Source of the DNA: Lichtheimia corymbifera B2541
Taxonomy: Eukaryota > Mucoromycota > Mucoromycetes > Mucorales > Lichtheimiaceae
Assembly: GCA_000697475.1 (NCBI GenBank)
Contig: JNEU01001094.1
Span: 50,794-114,793, forward strand
Length of the DNA stretch: 64,000 nt
Direction: 5' to 3'
Shown here: piece by piece, positions 1 through 11,600 of the stretch
Numbering within the stretch: the stretch's first letter is position 1
Layout of the letters: each line of letters opens with the position of its first letter
Translations under genes and position numbers: made by a program
Notes under the pieces: model-generated
What the model was told of the DNA's origin: nothing
Databases searched by the model: none
Seen by the model: the letters and a program-made list of their open reading frames with translations, nothing else

Positions 1-858
1 GTGACGTTTTCAAAGCAATGGATCCATTTTTTACGTTCGGATCGCTGACCACCCACGTCAAACATACGATATGTCAGCTCACCAATGTTAAATGTAGTCT
101 CAGTGATGCCAGTGGTCTTAACGCGTGAGCGTAGCACGTCTTGGTCAGTGGGTACATAATGTGGGTCGCCGATCCTATCCATGGAGTCAAAGTAACTTTC
201 ATTGTGATATGCAGGTTAATGATATATACATACATAGGGAGATGAAGGTTTGTGTATACTCACTATGATGCAGAATCATTCAGCTGGAACTCGTTACTGC
301 GTCGAATGGCTTCTTGTACACCATCATCAGCGACGAGAATATTGATAGCATCAACAAGATCGGCTGGCATCCTATCGGACATCTCGGATGGTTGTCGCAA
401 CACAAGCTGAATGGCGGCTTCACAGGCGGGGGTGTGATGAGCAATTCCCAGCCCATTCATGGCTTCTATGATCACTTGCATAGATTGGACCGTGTTGCTA
501 AAGATTATTTCACGATACGCTATTCTTTCGTCTTCTGAAAAACCACCATCGTGGATGAGTCGCATTTGCTTTAGAAATGTCGACTTGCCCGATTCACCAG
601 CACCTAATTAAGAAATGGAAAAAATGTCAGGCCACTATTCATGATCATTACACCATCATCCATTGTCCATTGTTTACTCTGGTTGTCGCTACCACGAGTC
701 GCATGCCAATAACACAACCCCAAACTCGGTTAAAAAACTTTACCTAATAACAATAACTTGACTTGGTTCTCCATGTTGAGTTTCTCCATACGCAGTTGGT
801 TTTCAATTTCTTCGTTCCGCGCATCATGTGTATCTGGTACAGACGCACAACACCCCAT
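1..858 (-). CDS. G-protein alpha subunit, 3' part outside the window
   Basis: Heterotrimeric G-protein alpha subunit, a GTP-switched signal transducer at the plasma membrane downstream of heptahelical receptors. Three exons are visible: 858-744, 603-264 and 195 to the window edge, all with GT-AG introns that keep the frame. The start is fixed by the N-terminus MGCCASVPD, which has Gly2 for myristoylation and Cys3/Cys4 for palmitoylation. The P-loop GAGESGKST is split by the first intron. The helical domain follows ([13 protein letters not shown] at the second intron), and the last visible exon has switch II ([20 protein letters not shown]). About 216 of a usual ~355 residues are present; the NKxD and TCAT motifs lie beyond base 1. 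The dicysteine N-terminus suits a fungal group I (Gpa1/Gi-like) subunit, but the C-terminal receptor-contact region needed to confirm the class is missing. Confidence 0.95.
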
Positions 859-1115
859 ATTTTTATGAAAACGGTTTGAGATAAAAAGGAAGGGATATTA
901 AAAAGAGGTGATATGAAAAAAAGGAATGGAAAGAAAAGAGAGAGAGAAGGCGGAGCCACTGGCACTTTGAAAAGAACGAAATACTTAATAAGGAGCTGCA
1001 TATTGCGTGACACAAGCCTTTTTTTTTTCTTTCAACATCAAGTAGAAAGGAGAAGGGATGGTGTTGTATCTGTACATTGGTCATCTAAAATTTTTGCCAT
1101 GTGGGTATACGTTAT
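859..1115. promoter_or_regulatory. Spacer between MFS gene 3' end and G-alpha start
   Basis: These 257 bp must hold both the transcription end of the upstream MFS gene and the 5' region of the G-alpha gene. The stretch 900-1060 is strongly purine-rich on the plus strand, so pyrimidine-rich on the coding strand just before the G-alpha ATG, a pattern seen before several genes in this window. No clear TATA box is seen. Confidence 0.4.
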
Positions 1116-3097
1116 TTAGTTTTCAAAGCGAGGCAAGCGGCTAATGCAAAATATAAGGATGCTGGCACCACAAAGCGCTGCAGCGCATCGAAACATCCAA
1201 AGAGTGCCAAGATACTCGTCTAAATAGCCACCTATCAAAGCTCCAAGTGCTGTACCAAGACCTTGATGTAATGAGCCGAGCACTCCTTGAGCTACAGCAC
1301 GTTGCTCTGGCGGGAAAAAACTATCCATTTCGCTGACAGAAGTGCCCCAAAAGATGGCAAAGCCAACACCATGCAAAGTTTGTAATGCCAGTGCCAAAAC
1401 ATGGCTGACAACAGAATCGGGCACGAGCCAAGTGTAGCCCAGACACCGCACAATAGTCACCAAATGCGCAAGCACTACCAATTTGGTTACACCCCAGCGC
1501 TCAGTCATCTGATGTCATCGTCATCATTGTTGGTGAGCATGCATAATGTGACAACAATATGTAATTCTACATACCTGCTTTGAATAAAAGAAGGCTAATA
1601 ACTCGGTGAGCCCGCCTAAAGGGCCTGTCCACCCAATCCAGCTTGCTGGCATATGTAGGTTATCGCTTAGAAACAAGAACAAAAAGTTGACAATGATCGA
1701 AAGAACGACGCCAAAGAGCAATGTAGTAATGAGATAGCCAAAAACACGCGGAGAACGGAAGGTGCTGGTGGAGGGCATTTGTACGGAATCGGAATCATCA
1801 GCCATTATACCAGCCGTGTGCTCAACAGACATCACTCTTGATACAGCAAGACCCAAATTGTTGTTGTTGAACGATGAAAGGGAACATTCGAGTGCATCAT
1901 TGGCTTCTTCTCTTATTGTACGGGCCATGGATACGATTGATGTAGTCGTTGTCAGCTTGAGGAGGCGTTGTTGTTGATACGTTTCGAGTGCTGTTGTGTA
2001 GCTGAGATGGTCATCATCATCATCAGTATCATGCCTTGATAACGATTGATATAAAGTGACAGGGTTATGGAGAGGATGCATGTGCCGGCTATTGGTGTTG
2101 ACCATAGCAGGCATATTGTTGCCATCCAAAAGCCGTTGTTGCTCCTCATCTAATGCTGGTATAGCGGGTTCCTCCACATCCGTAATAGCACTGCATATCA
2201 TGAAGCCCACTGTGGAAGCCGCAAAGACCCAAAACAGCATATCAAGATTATCAGTTGCCGAAATAAGGATGCCAACAAGCAGAATAGTTAATCCAGTCGA
2301 CACAGAGCCCCATAGTCGCTGTTCACCTATTACCAAAACAATCAACACAATCAATGATAAGCCCAATTTATAATGCTGCTGTTATTATTACCATAGAGGA
2401 TCTTGTTTGGACCAAGAATTTTCATGACAGCGCTGTCGACAAGTGCAGTGTTTGGCAGTGTAAAGAATGCAAAAGCGAGTGCAAAGGTACACGTTGCAAT
2501 GACGATGCTACGTTTGTTGTTGTTGTTGTCGTCTTCTTCACCATCGGCTGTTATTGACGATTGCACGTAATGGCCAATACCCATAATACCCATTACAGCC
2601 AGACCACCGAGACAACTTGTGAATGCCATGGTCGCGCCATGAAGCCGTGGATGCTTGTCGACAAAATACGTCCAAACTGGGCATGATATAGATTGTACAA
2701 AGGGTGCAATGGCAATGGCAAATCCAATTTGATCTGAGGAAAAACCCAAAACATTGCGGTAATAGAGTGGCAGATACGGTGGTGCTGCTGACAGCAGGGC
2801 AAACACCGTAACATACAAAAGTTTACAAAGGGTATACATGGAAAAAAAGGACACTAGGGTATAGTAATCGCTGGTGTAGCGTATTAATATATGGCGGATG
2901 GATGCGGAAAAGAAGGGTGCAGCCGATGTTTCAAGGCATTGATAGATGTCTACCGGTTTCACATTGTGTTGCAAAGGATGCATTGATGTTTGCGGGGTGG
3001 CAAAATACAAACACGCCAAACTAAAAGGGGCCACTTTTGCTCTGTCATTGTGCGACGGGTACGCCAGCAAATATGGCCATAAACTCACATGACACAT
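1116..3097 (-). CDS. MFS transporter, MFS_1-like/MFSD6-type
   Basis: Major facilitator superfamily membrane transporter; the substrate cannot be deduced. Three exons: 3097-2392, 2326-1575 and 1508-1116, with a coding sum divisible by three (616 codons from the first Met). Key stretches are PPYLPLYYRNVLGFSSDQIG near the N-terminus, LYGEQRLWGSV across the first splice junction, and a C-terminal segment with FWGTSVSEMDSFFPP and GSLHQGLGTALGALIGGYL. This pattern fits the MFS_1_like (PF12832) group related to animal MFSD6. A long low-complexity central loop rich in Asp, Asn and Ser separates the two six-helix halves. The start is uncertain: the first 38 codons look atypical and the Met at 2983 (MHPLQHN) is a good alternative, giving 578 residues. 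The assignment to MFS is firm; the subfamily is by resemblance. Confidence 0.85.
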
Positions 3098-4706
3098 TTA
3101 AACCTCCTTTGTTCTTGCTGCACCTTCTCCTTTGTTTGATCCATAATGATATCGACTGATCTAGACGGCCTCATCTCCTATTTATCATTGGAGCAGTAAC
3201 AGCAGCATAATAACTACCACATGTGCTGCTAGGTTGAGTACAGCACCACCACCGTATCGGCACACGCGTCGTGAGAATCGCACCAAATATACTGTGCTCG
3301 AGTCAACCTGGTGGAAAGATTTGTATACCTTGTGATGTTGCAACCACAGCCTTCGAAAAAAGCTGAGAGGTGTGGTGTTGTACACGCTCTTTTATTCACA
3401 CACCTGCTGATAAGAAGCTTAATCTATGTGCTGCTTTATGATGGGTGTGGACATGTGTTGTGCGTTATCATCTCCCACCATCACCACTGATTTTTTCCTC
3501 GTATCGTGCCTTGTATGGCAATGACAACCTTTATTTTCGCTCTCGGATTGCTCTTCCGCTGATATCAACGCAGTTGCCTGGTTTCAAACCATGCAGGTGG
3601 CATTGCATGCAAGAGTCTCATGTTTATGACGCGCCTTTTCAAGTGCTGCAAATGCCATCATGGTCGATCTCCTCATTGTTTCACATACAAACAATTCCCA
3701 ACAACAATGACAAAAACAGAGCTATCACCAGTTATCGCGCCATCCCATATCCCTTAAAATCCTTATTACGGATAGACAATCGCTCTTCTTTCCCATCTAT
3801 CTTTGTTATGAGGACTCGAGAAACGACCAACGCAGCTTGTAATCAAACCAGAGATATACACTGGCTGCTACTTTAACGAGGGGCATTGTTGATGATTATG
3901 CCTGTTGAGTGTGGCTGATTGATGATGCGACGCACGAGTTGTTGAAAATCTCGATTTATAGCAAGCATGGACCATCACCTGCAAGTCATTCATAAGCTAA
4001 GATACGTAAATAAAATGACCACACGAGTTGCACAACAGGTATTCTCACAAACCTCATCTTTTTCTGATGATAACCCATTGCTGCAAGAATATCGTTCTCA
4101 TTACGCAAAGTCACTCTCTCTTTGATAATCTGAATCCCCTGGTTTGTTTGATGTCGTAGGCTGCTGTGCAATTACACGTGCACCTCACTGCTAAAAACGG
4201 TTATCCCGAGTGATTCTTGCTGATAAGGTACAAATGCAGTAAATGGAAGGGTGATGGATGGATGTGGGAGATGAGAACTCGAAACAATGGGGGCTGAGGC
4301 ACAATTGGGTAATGTTACCTATTAACCTTTCTTTTTGACATGGGTATCACAAAGGAAACCGGATCCAATGACCGCCTTTTACAGGCAGCTAATATCATGC
4401 TGTTATAGACTCAAGATCAAGCTATCAACAAGGGTATCGGTTGCTTAAATATTATTCCACTGATATCGTTTTCCTCTGGCCAGCACTACTAGACATGGTA
4501 TAAGAAAATTTGGCTGATCTTCAAAGCTCATGGTATCCCAATCACGCTTGCAACAAGCAGCTTTACAACCAAAGTACAAACAACAATCACATTTCACCAT
4601 GGAGAAATCACTCCTACTGCATATTAATAATAGATATTCGAAATATAGCTTAAGTAAATGATTCCTGAAACAATAAAGGGGATGGGCTCAAAGCTATCAA
4701 ATCGTT
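3098..4706. other. Intergenic, no supported gene
   Basis: About 1.6 kb between two minus-strand genes. The longest open frame (3445-3876, plus, 143 codons) has no recognisable motif, no codon pattern like the neighbours and no promoter-like start context. I see no tRNA-like or repeated structure here. Confidence 0.5.
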
Positions 4707-6871
4707 TCATTGTTGTTTGCGTGGCGTGAAGCGTATCTTGTAGGGTGCTGGTACCACAACAATGCCTGCGTTCACATATTTATCCATATCGGGACATTGA
4801 GGTTTTCCATCCGAATCCGATCCTGCCTCGATGTTGTATTTGTCAAAAATCCGCACGAGAACTGCAAACATTTCTACTTCACTCTACAAAACAAGAGTAT
4901 GAGAAAAACGATACCTAGTTACTCTACTGGGCTATTTTTCTTACCAAGTATGTACCGGGACACAAGCGTCTGTTGTCATGGTAACATAGGAGAAATGAGA
5001 TACAATTGTAAGATGATAAGGATGTACAACATACCTTCCCCAGCCAAAGTTGTATTGATCGCGGTGCTCCAATTTGCCGTTGCTCAATGCTGCCATTGTT
5101 GATGTGTTTTGCATGAAACGCTCAGGAATGAACTTTTCCGGTTCAGAGTAAACATTTGGATTGAGATGAATGCCATGCATATTGCAAATGACTGGTGTTC
5201 CCTTGGGTATAAGATAATCACGGCAAACCACTACAATGAAAAGTGAGAATGTAGGTCCTATTGTTGTTGCATGTTAGAATACGTTACAATCTTGTTCCAT
5301 GACGTGTGCCATGCCAAAGCTGGTGGGTGGTCTAAAACGTAAGCCTTCCTTCATGACCGACATTATATAAGGCATTTGGGAGTATTCGGAAAAGGAAGGT
5401 AGACGGCCCTCATGTTGTGCCTTGAATGTGTCAATCTCTTGTTGGATTTGGGTTTGCACGTGAGGATGATTAACGAGGATCACAAACAACCATGCAAGTG
5501 TCACCGATGTTGTGTCTGTGCCAGCGATCACCAGATCACCTGTTTTGACAACATAATAATAAGCATAATAGGTCCCTTTTATAGACCGGTAGATTACATA
5601 CTCATGATCACCATGATATCATCATCATCCAATTCATGCTCTGCTTTGATATTATCCAATGTCTTGACAAAGCAGTTTTGATCCGTTTTACGAGCTTGTT
5701 GTACGAGGTATCGGAATAGCCGATTGCGAGTTTCTAAAAGCCTGTCGCTCTTTTGTTGCTTATTGCGTGCTTGGGAACCAAATTTCTCGAGCCAGTGGAA
5801 GATGGGCAAGAATGATGGCAAGTCATTCTCCAATCCTGCAAATCCAACATGTTCGTCAACATAATGCACAATGTCACGAAAGAGAGGATCGTCCACTGAA
5901 TCAGCACGTCGAGCAAAGCATGTGCTGAGGATGACATTGAGTGATGCGAGTTGTAAGGTTTTAAATGGATTGATGCCACCATCTTCTTTGCTCCCTGACA
6001 CGAGTCGTTCTAAAAGTGTATCCGCCTCATACTCGATCATGTCGTTGAATGCATCCACCATCTTGGGAGCCAAAACCGTCAAGGCTAATGTAGAAAAGGT
6101 ATACATCAATGCATGGCTGATCCTCGAAAAAGGAGTTCATGTAAACGAACCTGCTTTGCGAGTATTCCGCCAACTCTTTGTTGGATTAGCAAACACGATG
6201 CCTCTAAAAATGATACAGCCAATGCGTTTGAGTGATTCATGTATACTTAATTCGCACTTTCAATGACACATACTTGCCACCCATAGCATAAACTTGATAA
6301 ATATAGGAGCCAAAAGGACGACCAGAGCCAATAGCACCATTACTGACAAAGATTTCATGTGCGATTTGCGGGTCTATGTAATCGTGTGATTCAATCAACA
6401 ACATGCACATGATGTAGTAGTCCTTTAGTATAATATATACCATCGACAATGATCCAGCGTTGTACGCCCATTTTGATTTGAATAATAGGGCCTGTTCAGA
6501 TGAGTTATGCGCGCCACATGGTAGAGGACAATGAAAATGAAATAAGGTTTATGATGGTTACCTAGCTCCTTTTGCCATTCCGTCAATTTGTGTCCAGGCA
6601 TCGATCCCAGCGATAGTAAGTGGCCTTTTGTGTAAAGTGGTACTTAGCACAGCTACTCGTGGTAACGGTGTTTATGCTTACCAACATATGGATAGCTTTG
6701 CTTTGGTGTGGGGATTTCCTTGAGGACGGGAGCAGCACGGTTACTGCTGATGAGATGTCGTAGTGCATAGGCAGCAACGAATACGGCAGTTGTAGCTCCA
6801 GCAACAACAGCTACTTGCTGACGATTACGATCAGCAGCTGTCCACACGCTATTACTAGTGAGGATCGACAT
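4707..6871 (-). CDS. Cytochrome P450 no. 1
   Basis: Heme-thiolate monooxygenase with an N-terminal membrane anchor (AVVAGATTAVFVAAYALRHL) that places it on the endoplasmic reticulum. It is spread over at least nine short exons; those traced include 6871-6682, 6624-6562, 6491-6441, 6373-6274, 6203-6151 and 6084-about 5602. All hallmark motifs are present: proline-rich hinge (YPYVGHLLSLG), I-helix AGTDTT, K-helix ExxR (EGLR), PERF, and the heme loop FGWGRRLCPG split by an intron. The last exon ends FTPRKQQ. It is closely related in motif wording to the two P450s at 46-51 kb, so they probably belong to one Mucorales-expanded family (CYP509-like, from memory only). Its start lies 525 bp from that of the divergent mitoferrin-like gene. 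The substrate is unknown. Confidence 0.92.
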
Positions 6872-7396
6872 GTGTGAAGAAAAAGAAGCGAAAGAAAGAG
6901 TGAAAAAAAGGGAGCGTGGTGCAAAGAAAGAATATAATAGCGAATGTTGTATGTGCAACCCCATGTTGCATAGTTACCAAGGCGGTGCTTTTTTTTTCTT
7001 TTGCGTCCTCTGGATTTGACCTTGGTGACACTGCTGTCATGTGCAGTTCGTTGTTGTTGGATACGTCCCGGACACAGCTCCGTCATAGTAAGAAGAGCAC
7101 AACACAACAACCCAACATTCCATGATGCGTTACAGTAAAAAAGAGATTTATCATAACAAGGGAAAGATGCTACTTGATTTGGATGGAAGCTGATCACATT
7201 TAATATAAAAGTGTGTGTGTGAGAGAGAGTGAACATGTGGTCTTGGGGATGAATGAATGATGACAACTAACAGCAGCAGCAGCAGCCTAAGCCTATCGGA
7301 ACCCCAAGTTCTTTTTTTGTTAAGCGAGGATTCAAACCGAAAAAGCATTTGTCTCACTCACCCACCTATTCTCTTTTTCAATACTTGACGACTCTT
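6872..7396. promoter_or_regulatory. Divergent promoter region, P450 no. 1 / mitoferrin-like carrier
   Basis: 525 bp between two oppositely transcribed starts. It contains a purine-rich plus-strand stretch at 6875-6935 next to the P450 ATG (pyrimidine-rich on its coding strand), a short GT/GA repeat around 7207-7230, and a CAG-rich patch at 7270-7285. No clean TATA box stands out. Any shared regulation of the two genes is inference from the arrangement. Confidence 0.4.
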
Positions 7397-8409
7397 ATGG
7401 AAGAGGAATATGAATCCCTCGGGTCCAATGCGACCATGACCCAGAATGCGATTGCAGGGGCTCTTGCTGGTATCGGTGAACACTGTCTAATGTATCCGAT
7501 CGATTCATACAAGGCAAGTAAAATAGGAATCGCGCTACTCAAGAGAAACAAAACAATAACACCGAGTTCAATCGTCATAGACACGCGTGCAAGTTCTTAC
7601 AGCAGCGAGTCAAGTATCACTCAAAAACTGTTGGCGTGGTGTTTACTCGGTCATCCTTGGTGCTGGCCCGGCTCATGCTCTTCACTTTGCTACATTTGAA
7701 TACTGCCGATCCAAGTTTGCTAGTGGGAAACACGATCTTATGGCTTCTGGAGCTGCTGGTGCGTGTGCCACCTTTGCTCATGATGCGTTGATGACTCCAT
7801 TTGATGGTAAGGAAAAAACGAGGATATAAGTGAGGATATGGAAGGTTTAATTTGGTATATGTGATTATAGTGATCAAGCAACGAATGCAGCTACGAGAAA
7901 CGACGTATCGCACCGTCCGTGAATGTGCTCGCAAAGTGTACTTGAATGAAGGATGGACAGCATTTTATATTTCATTTCCCACGACGTTATCCATGTCAAT
8001 TCCCTTTCAGTCTATCCAGTTTGCTACTTACGACTTTGCATTATCTCTTCTCAACCCTGCCAACAATTACGATCCTAAATCACATATGCTAGCAGGCGCA
8101 CTCGCAGGCGTTGTTGCGTCTTCTATCACAACTCCTCTTGATGTCATCAAAACTCTACTCCAAACTCGTGGTTCTTCTCCCGATCCTCGGATACGGCATT
8201 GCTCGGGTTTATGGGAGGCTGCAAAGATTATTGGTGAACGCCAAGGTGCCCAAGGTTTCTTCCGTGGCTTCCGTCCACGTGTATTGACGCATATGCCAAG
8301 TACTGCTATCAGTTGGAGCGTTTATGAATATTTCAAATGGTTCTTATCCACAACTTCCTCCTCTTCCTCCTCGCCCTCCACCACGTCAAAAACAACAACA
8401 ACTCCTTGA
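7397..8409 (+). CDS. Mitoferrin-like mitochondrial carrier
   Basis: Inner mitochondrial membrane carrier of the SLC25 family, most like mitoferrin (yeast MRS3/MRS4), which brings ferrous iron into the matrix for heme and Fe-S synthesis. Exons 7397-7513, 7581-7806 and 7871-8409 give 293 residues. Three carrier repeats are visible, each with a Px[DE]xx[KR]-type signature: PIDSYK, PFDVIK and [21 protein letters not shown] in repeat 1 and VIKQRMQ in repeat 2 are typical of mitoferrins. The first intron has a GC donor (AAG|GCAAGT) and must be removed to give KTRVQVL. The C-terminus is a low-complexity Ser/Thr tail. It sits tail to tail with NUP192 and head to head with a P450. Other SLC25 substrates are possible, but the iron-carrier motifs fit best. 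Confidence 0.9.
7514..7580 (+). other. GC-AG intron in the mitoferrin-like gene
   Basis: 67-nt intron with donor AAG|GCAAGT and acceptor ATAG. No GT donor restores the conserved PIDSYK-TRVQ junction in frame, so a GC donor is the only good solution. Confidence 0.8.
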
Positions 8410-8642
8410 TCCTCATCATTCATCCCACCCATTTACATACATCTTCTTTTTCCTCCTCTTAGAGTATCGCTAATTTTTATATTCATCTCATTCTACCTGC
8501 ACACTCATTCTCTCCACACAATCACCACATTGTACATTATGTTGAATCATTTTTTAATGTCGCAAAAGAGAGAAAAAGAAAAAAAAAAGTTGGCGTATGT
8601 GTGTGTGTGAGTGTTGTATGTGAGCGTGTTTGTATAGCTGCA

Positions 8643-11600
8643 TTAAAGATTAAAGTGACGATCTGCAAGGAATTGTTTCAGTTGTGCAACCTGCGTTTGT
8701 GTTCGTTCTTTTTGATCCTTGAAATCTGCTGGTAATTCGAGTTTGCCGAGTGAGACATAAATCTTGCCGAGTAACATGACAGCTTCCACCAATGCGTCAT
8801 CCGCTATCTCTCGTCGTCCATCCTCGTCAATGCCAGGTTTACCGATCCATAATGCAATCTGTGATGATAATAGAATCACACTTCCTTCCACAACACTGAT
8901 CAATCCCTTGATGGCTTGTGATGGTGCTTTGCTGTCAATGAACTCCTTGATAAGACCGAGAGCTGCGTTGCTGCATTCCATCATGGTACCAAATGAAGGA
9001 GGTTCACCGACTGCGACACGTAGATTAGGACACAGGATAGTGTTGCCAAATGGCCATTCGATATCAGGTCTCTTGATGATCTTCTTCACATCGGTCAATT
9101 GGATCAATGTGATTAAGATGTTGCGTTGGATTCGCACCGCTTTCTGCATAGTTTGCTGCATCAATCGGCTGGTCTTGACATCGGTGGTCGATGGTATTGA
9201 GGATGATGAGGATGATGGGGTTGATGTTGACATTGATGATAATGATGACGGGACGACGAGCTCTTCTGCCAATTTACGCTCTGTGTTGTTGATTGGATAC
9301 AGCTGTGCTTGGAGATGTGCAGGATGAGTGAAAAAGTAAAGATATCGCTGTAACAAGGTCAATGCGCAATCCTTGTATGCCACAAACAAGTTGGCTGTGT
9401 ACGACATGACCCGATCAAGTTGCTTGGCAAGCTCAAACATAATCATGCTCAATTGATCTACTTCTGACAATAGGCAAGATGCAAGCGATTCGGAAGGTGT
9501 CAAGCCGAGTAACGAGTCATTGGCCCCATTGGCTAGGCGGAAACATGCATCCACTTGAGGACCATAGATTTGTAAAAAGGAAACCACGTTTTGAAGCACC
9601 TTATCCGACAGCGCACGATCTGTGTTCTTGCTCAAGGTACGCAACAAGTTGTTGAGGACACATAGCATATGACACCATACTGTATGCAATGGATTTCGTT
9701 CCACGTATTTTTGATTGCTGTCGCCAAATCGAAGGAACATCTCGAGTTGTCCTTGTTGTAAAATAGGAGTCAGGGTATTGTGGCAGAACATCTCAAGTAG
9801 GCCACTCTCCATAAGCACCGTGGCTGTCTCGGGCATTCCTGACAATACGAGAAGCAGGTAGCATCCATCTTCTGCATAAGGCGAAATGTTCAGATTGCTG
9901 TGTCCATCAAATTGCCTACAATATCAAGGATGAGTATATATCACAATAGGATTGTTTAAATGCATGAACATACTTGTTGATCTCGCTAATCATCAAATCA
10001 ATGCCACCATAGATAAGCTTGAGTAAGGAGGGAATGGTATCGTATCGGCGGAAAGTAGCCAACCATTGGTCTGACGATATGGGATAGCTTGGATTGATCA
10101 ATTCAATGATAAGTGCAATGCACACACTCATATCCTTGGCGCACTCTTCATCGGACGTATCACGTGCTGTTTTGTACACCAACATTTGGAAACATTCGCA
10201 TGCCACCTCGATAAGATCAGAAAGCAATTTCTTGAGTCGCTCAGCATTACGTTGCTTGAAATCAGACATGGGATCAAATGATTTGCGTAGAGAGCGTAAA
10301 GGTATCAGAATGGATTCAAGCACAGGTCGATGATAAGCAACAGGTACAAGCTCGCTGACACTCTTGATGAGAGCAAAGTTTTGGCGCTGCAGCAAACCAC
10401 TATAAGTCTCCAAGAGGCTGAAGCACTTTTCAGCAAAGTCCATCTTGACATTGCGTTCCAAAGGCACGTTGCAGTTCGCGCGAATCCAATCTTCCGTCAA
10501 ACCTCGTATCAATTCCAATTGCACGCTGTATGTTGTAAGGCTAACACCATCCATACGCTCGTCTGCTAATGCGTCCCGCGTCAGTGCCGTCAAAAAGTCG
10601 AACAAGCTGGCTGCACGTAATCCACTAGACTTGTTGCTGCCGTTCCAAAGGACATCGCTCACGTGACATGAACAGGCTTCAATGAACACCTTGAAGGATC
10701 GTAGCATGACAATTTCAGTATCCACCAAAGACCAGTTGTGATTGGTTGCACACAAATCAAGCAAGAATCGACGTCCTGCATCAGTCACCTTGCGTACTCG
10801 CCATACAGCAGGGGTTACAATAGCATCCTCATCATGGATATCGACATTGTGTTCTTTGGATATGACATCGATCAAGGGTTGTACTCGTGCGTCGGCAATG
10901 CGTAAATCGTACAAATAAGAATCACCATACTGCTTGGGCTCGCCTGATTCATCGTCATCGCCAAAACCCACTGTACCCACCGTGTACAATAAGCTGTCAG
11001 GTGCTCGTTGGATACCAACTGACTCAAGGAAGGCTTGGGCATCCTTTTTGACAGAATCGGCAAGTTCTTCATCAAAGCTGTTCTTTGCAAAAGTCTCACG
11101 CATGAATTGAAGCTTGTTGGGATCGTTCATCTTGGCGAGTTGATTCTTGAGTCCAGCAGGTAACTTGTCAGTGATGGATCCCTTGTTGGTGCCTGCTGTC
11201 AAGTGGATTTCGAAAGCCATAATGCGCATCACAAAGGCTTTGCTGATATTGAGACAACATATCCGTCGCACAGCTTCATTGCCATTGGAAATTGTGACAT
11301 TGCGAAGATCACCCTCCTCCACTTGGTCAATAACATCATGTCCCTTTTCAAACACCAAGGAGCCTCGACCAGGATGTTCCATACGGCTTGGATTCAAAAG
11401 AATCTTGCCGAGTGCATCCCACAATGCACTATCGCTACGTGTACGTTGGACCAACATGTAATGATCAAAAGCCGTTTGCCAAAAAGTAGCCAAGAAACGA
11501 AGCACATTGGATAACACGGTGGGTTTCTCCATGGATAGCATCTCCCAGTGACCCAATAAATCGACAGCTGCACGAATGGCTGATTCCGTTGCAGGGGCTG

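Noticed and set aside
3445..3876. 143-codon frame in the gap before P450 no. 1
   Set aside because: No motif, no splice or promoter support, composition like non-coding sequence.
7315..7345. GGATTCAAACCG stretch considered as the T-arm of a tRNA on the minus strand
   Set aside because: The invariant C56 is not present and no matching acceptor stem or anticodon arm could be drawn.
8764..9327. 187-codon plus-strand frame opposite NUP192
   Set aside because: Shadow of the NUP192 last exon; low-complexity and without motif.
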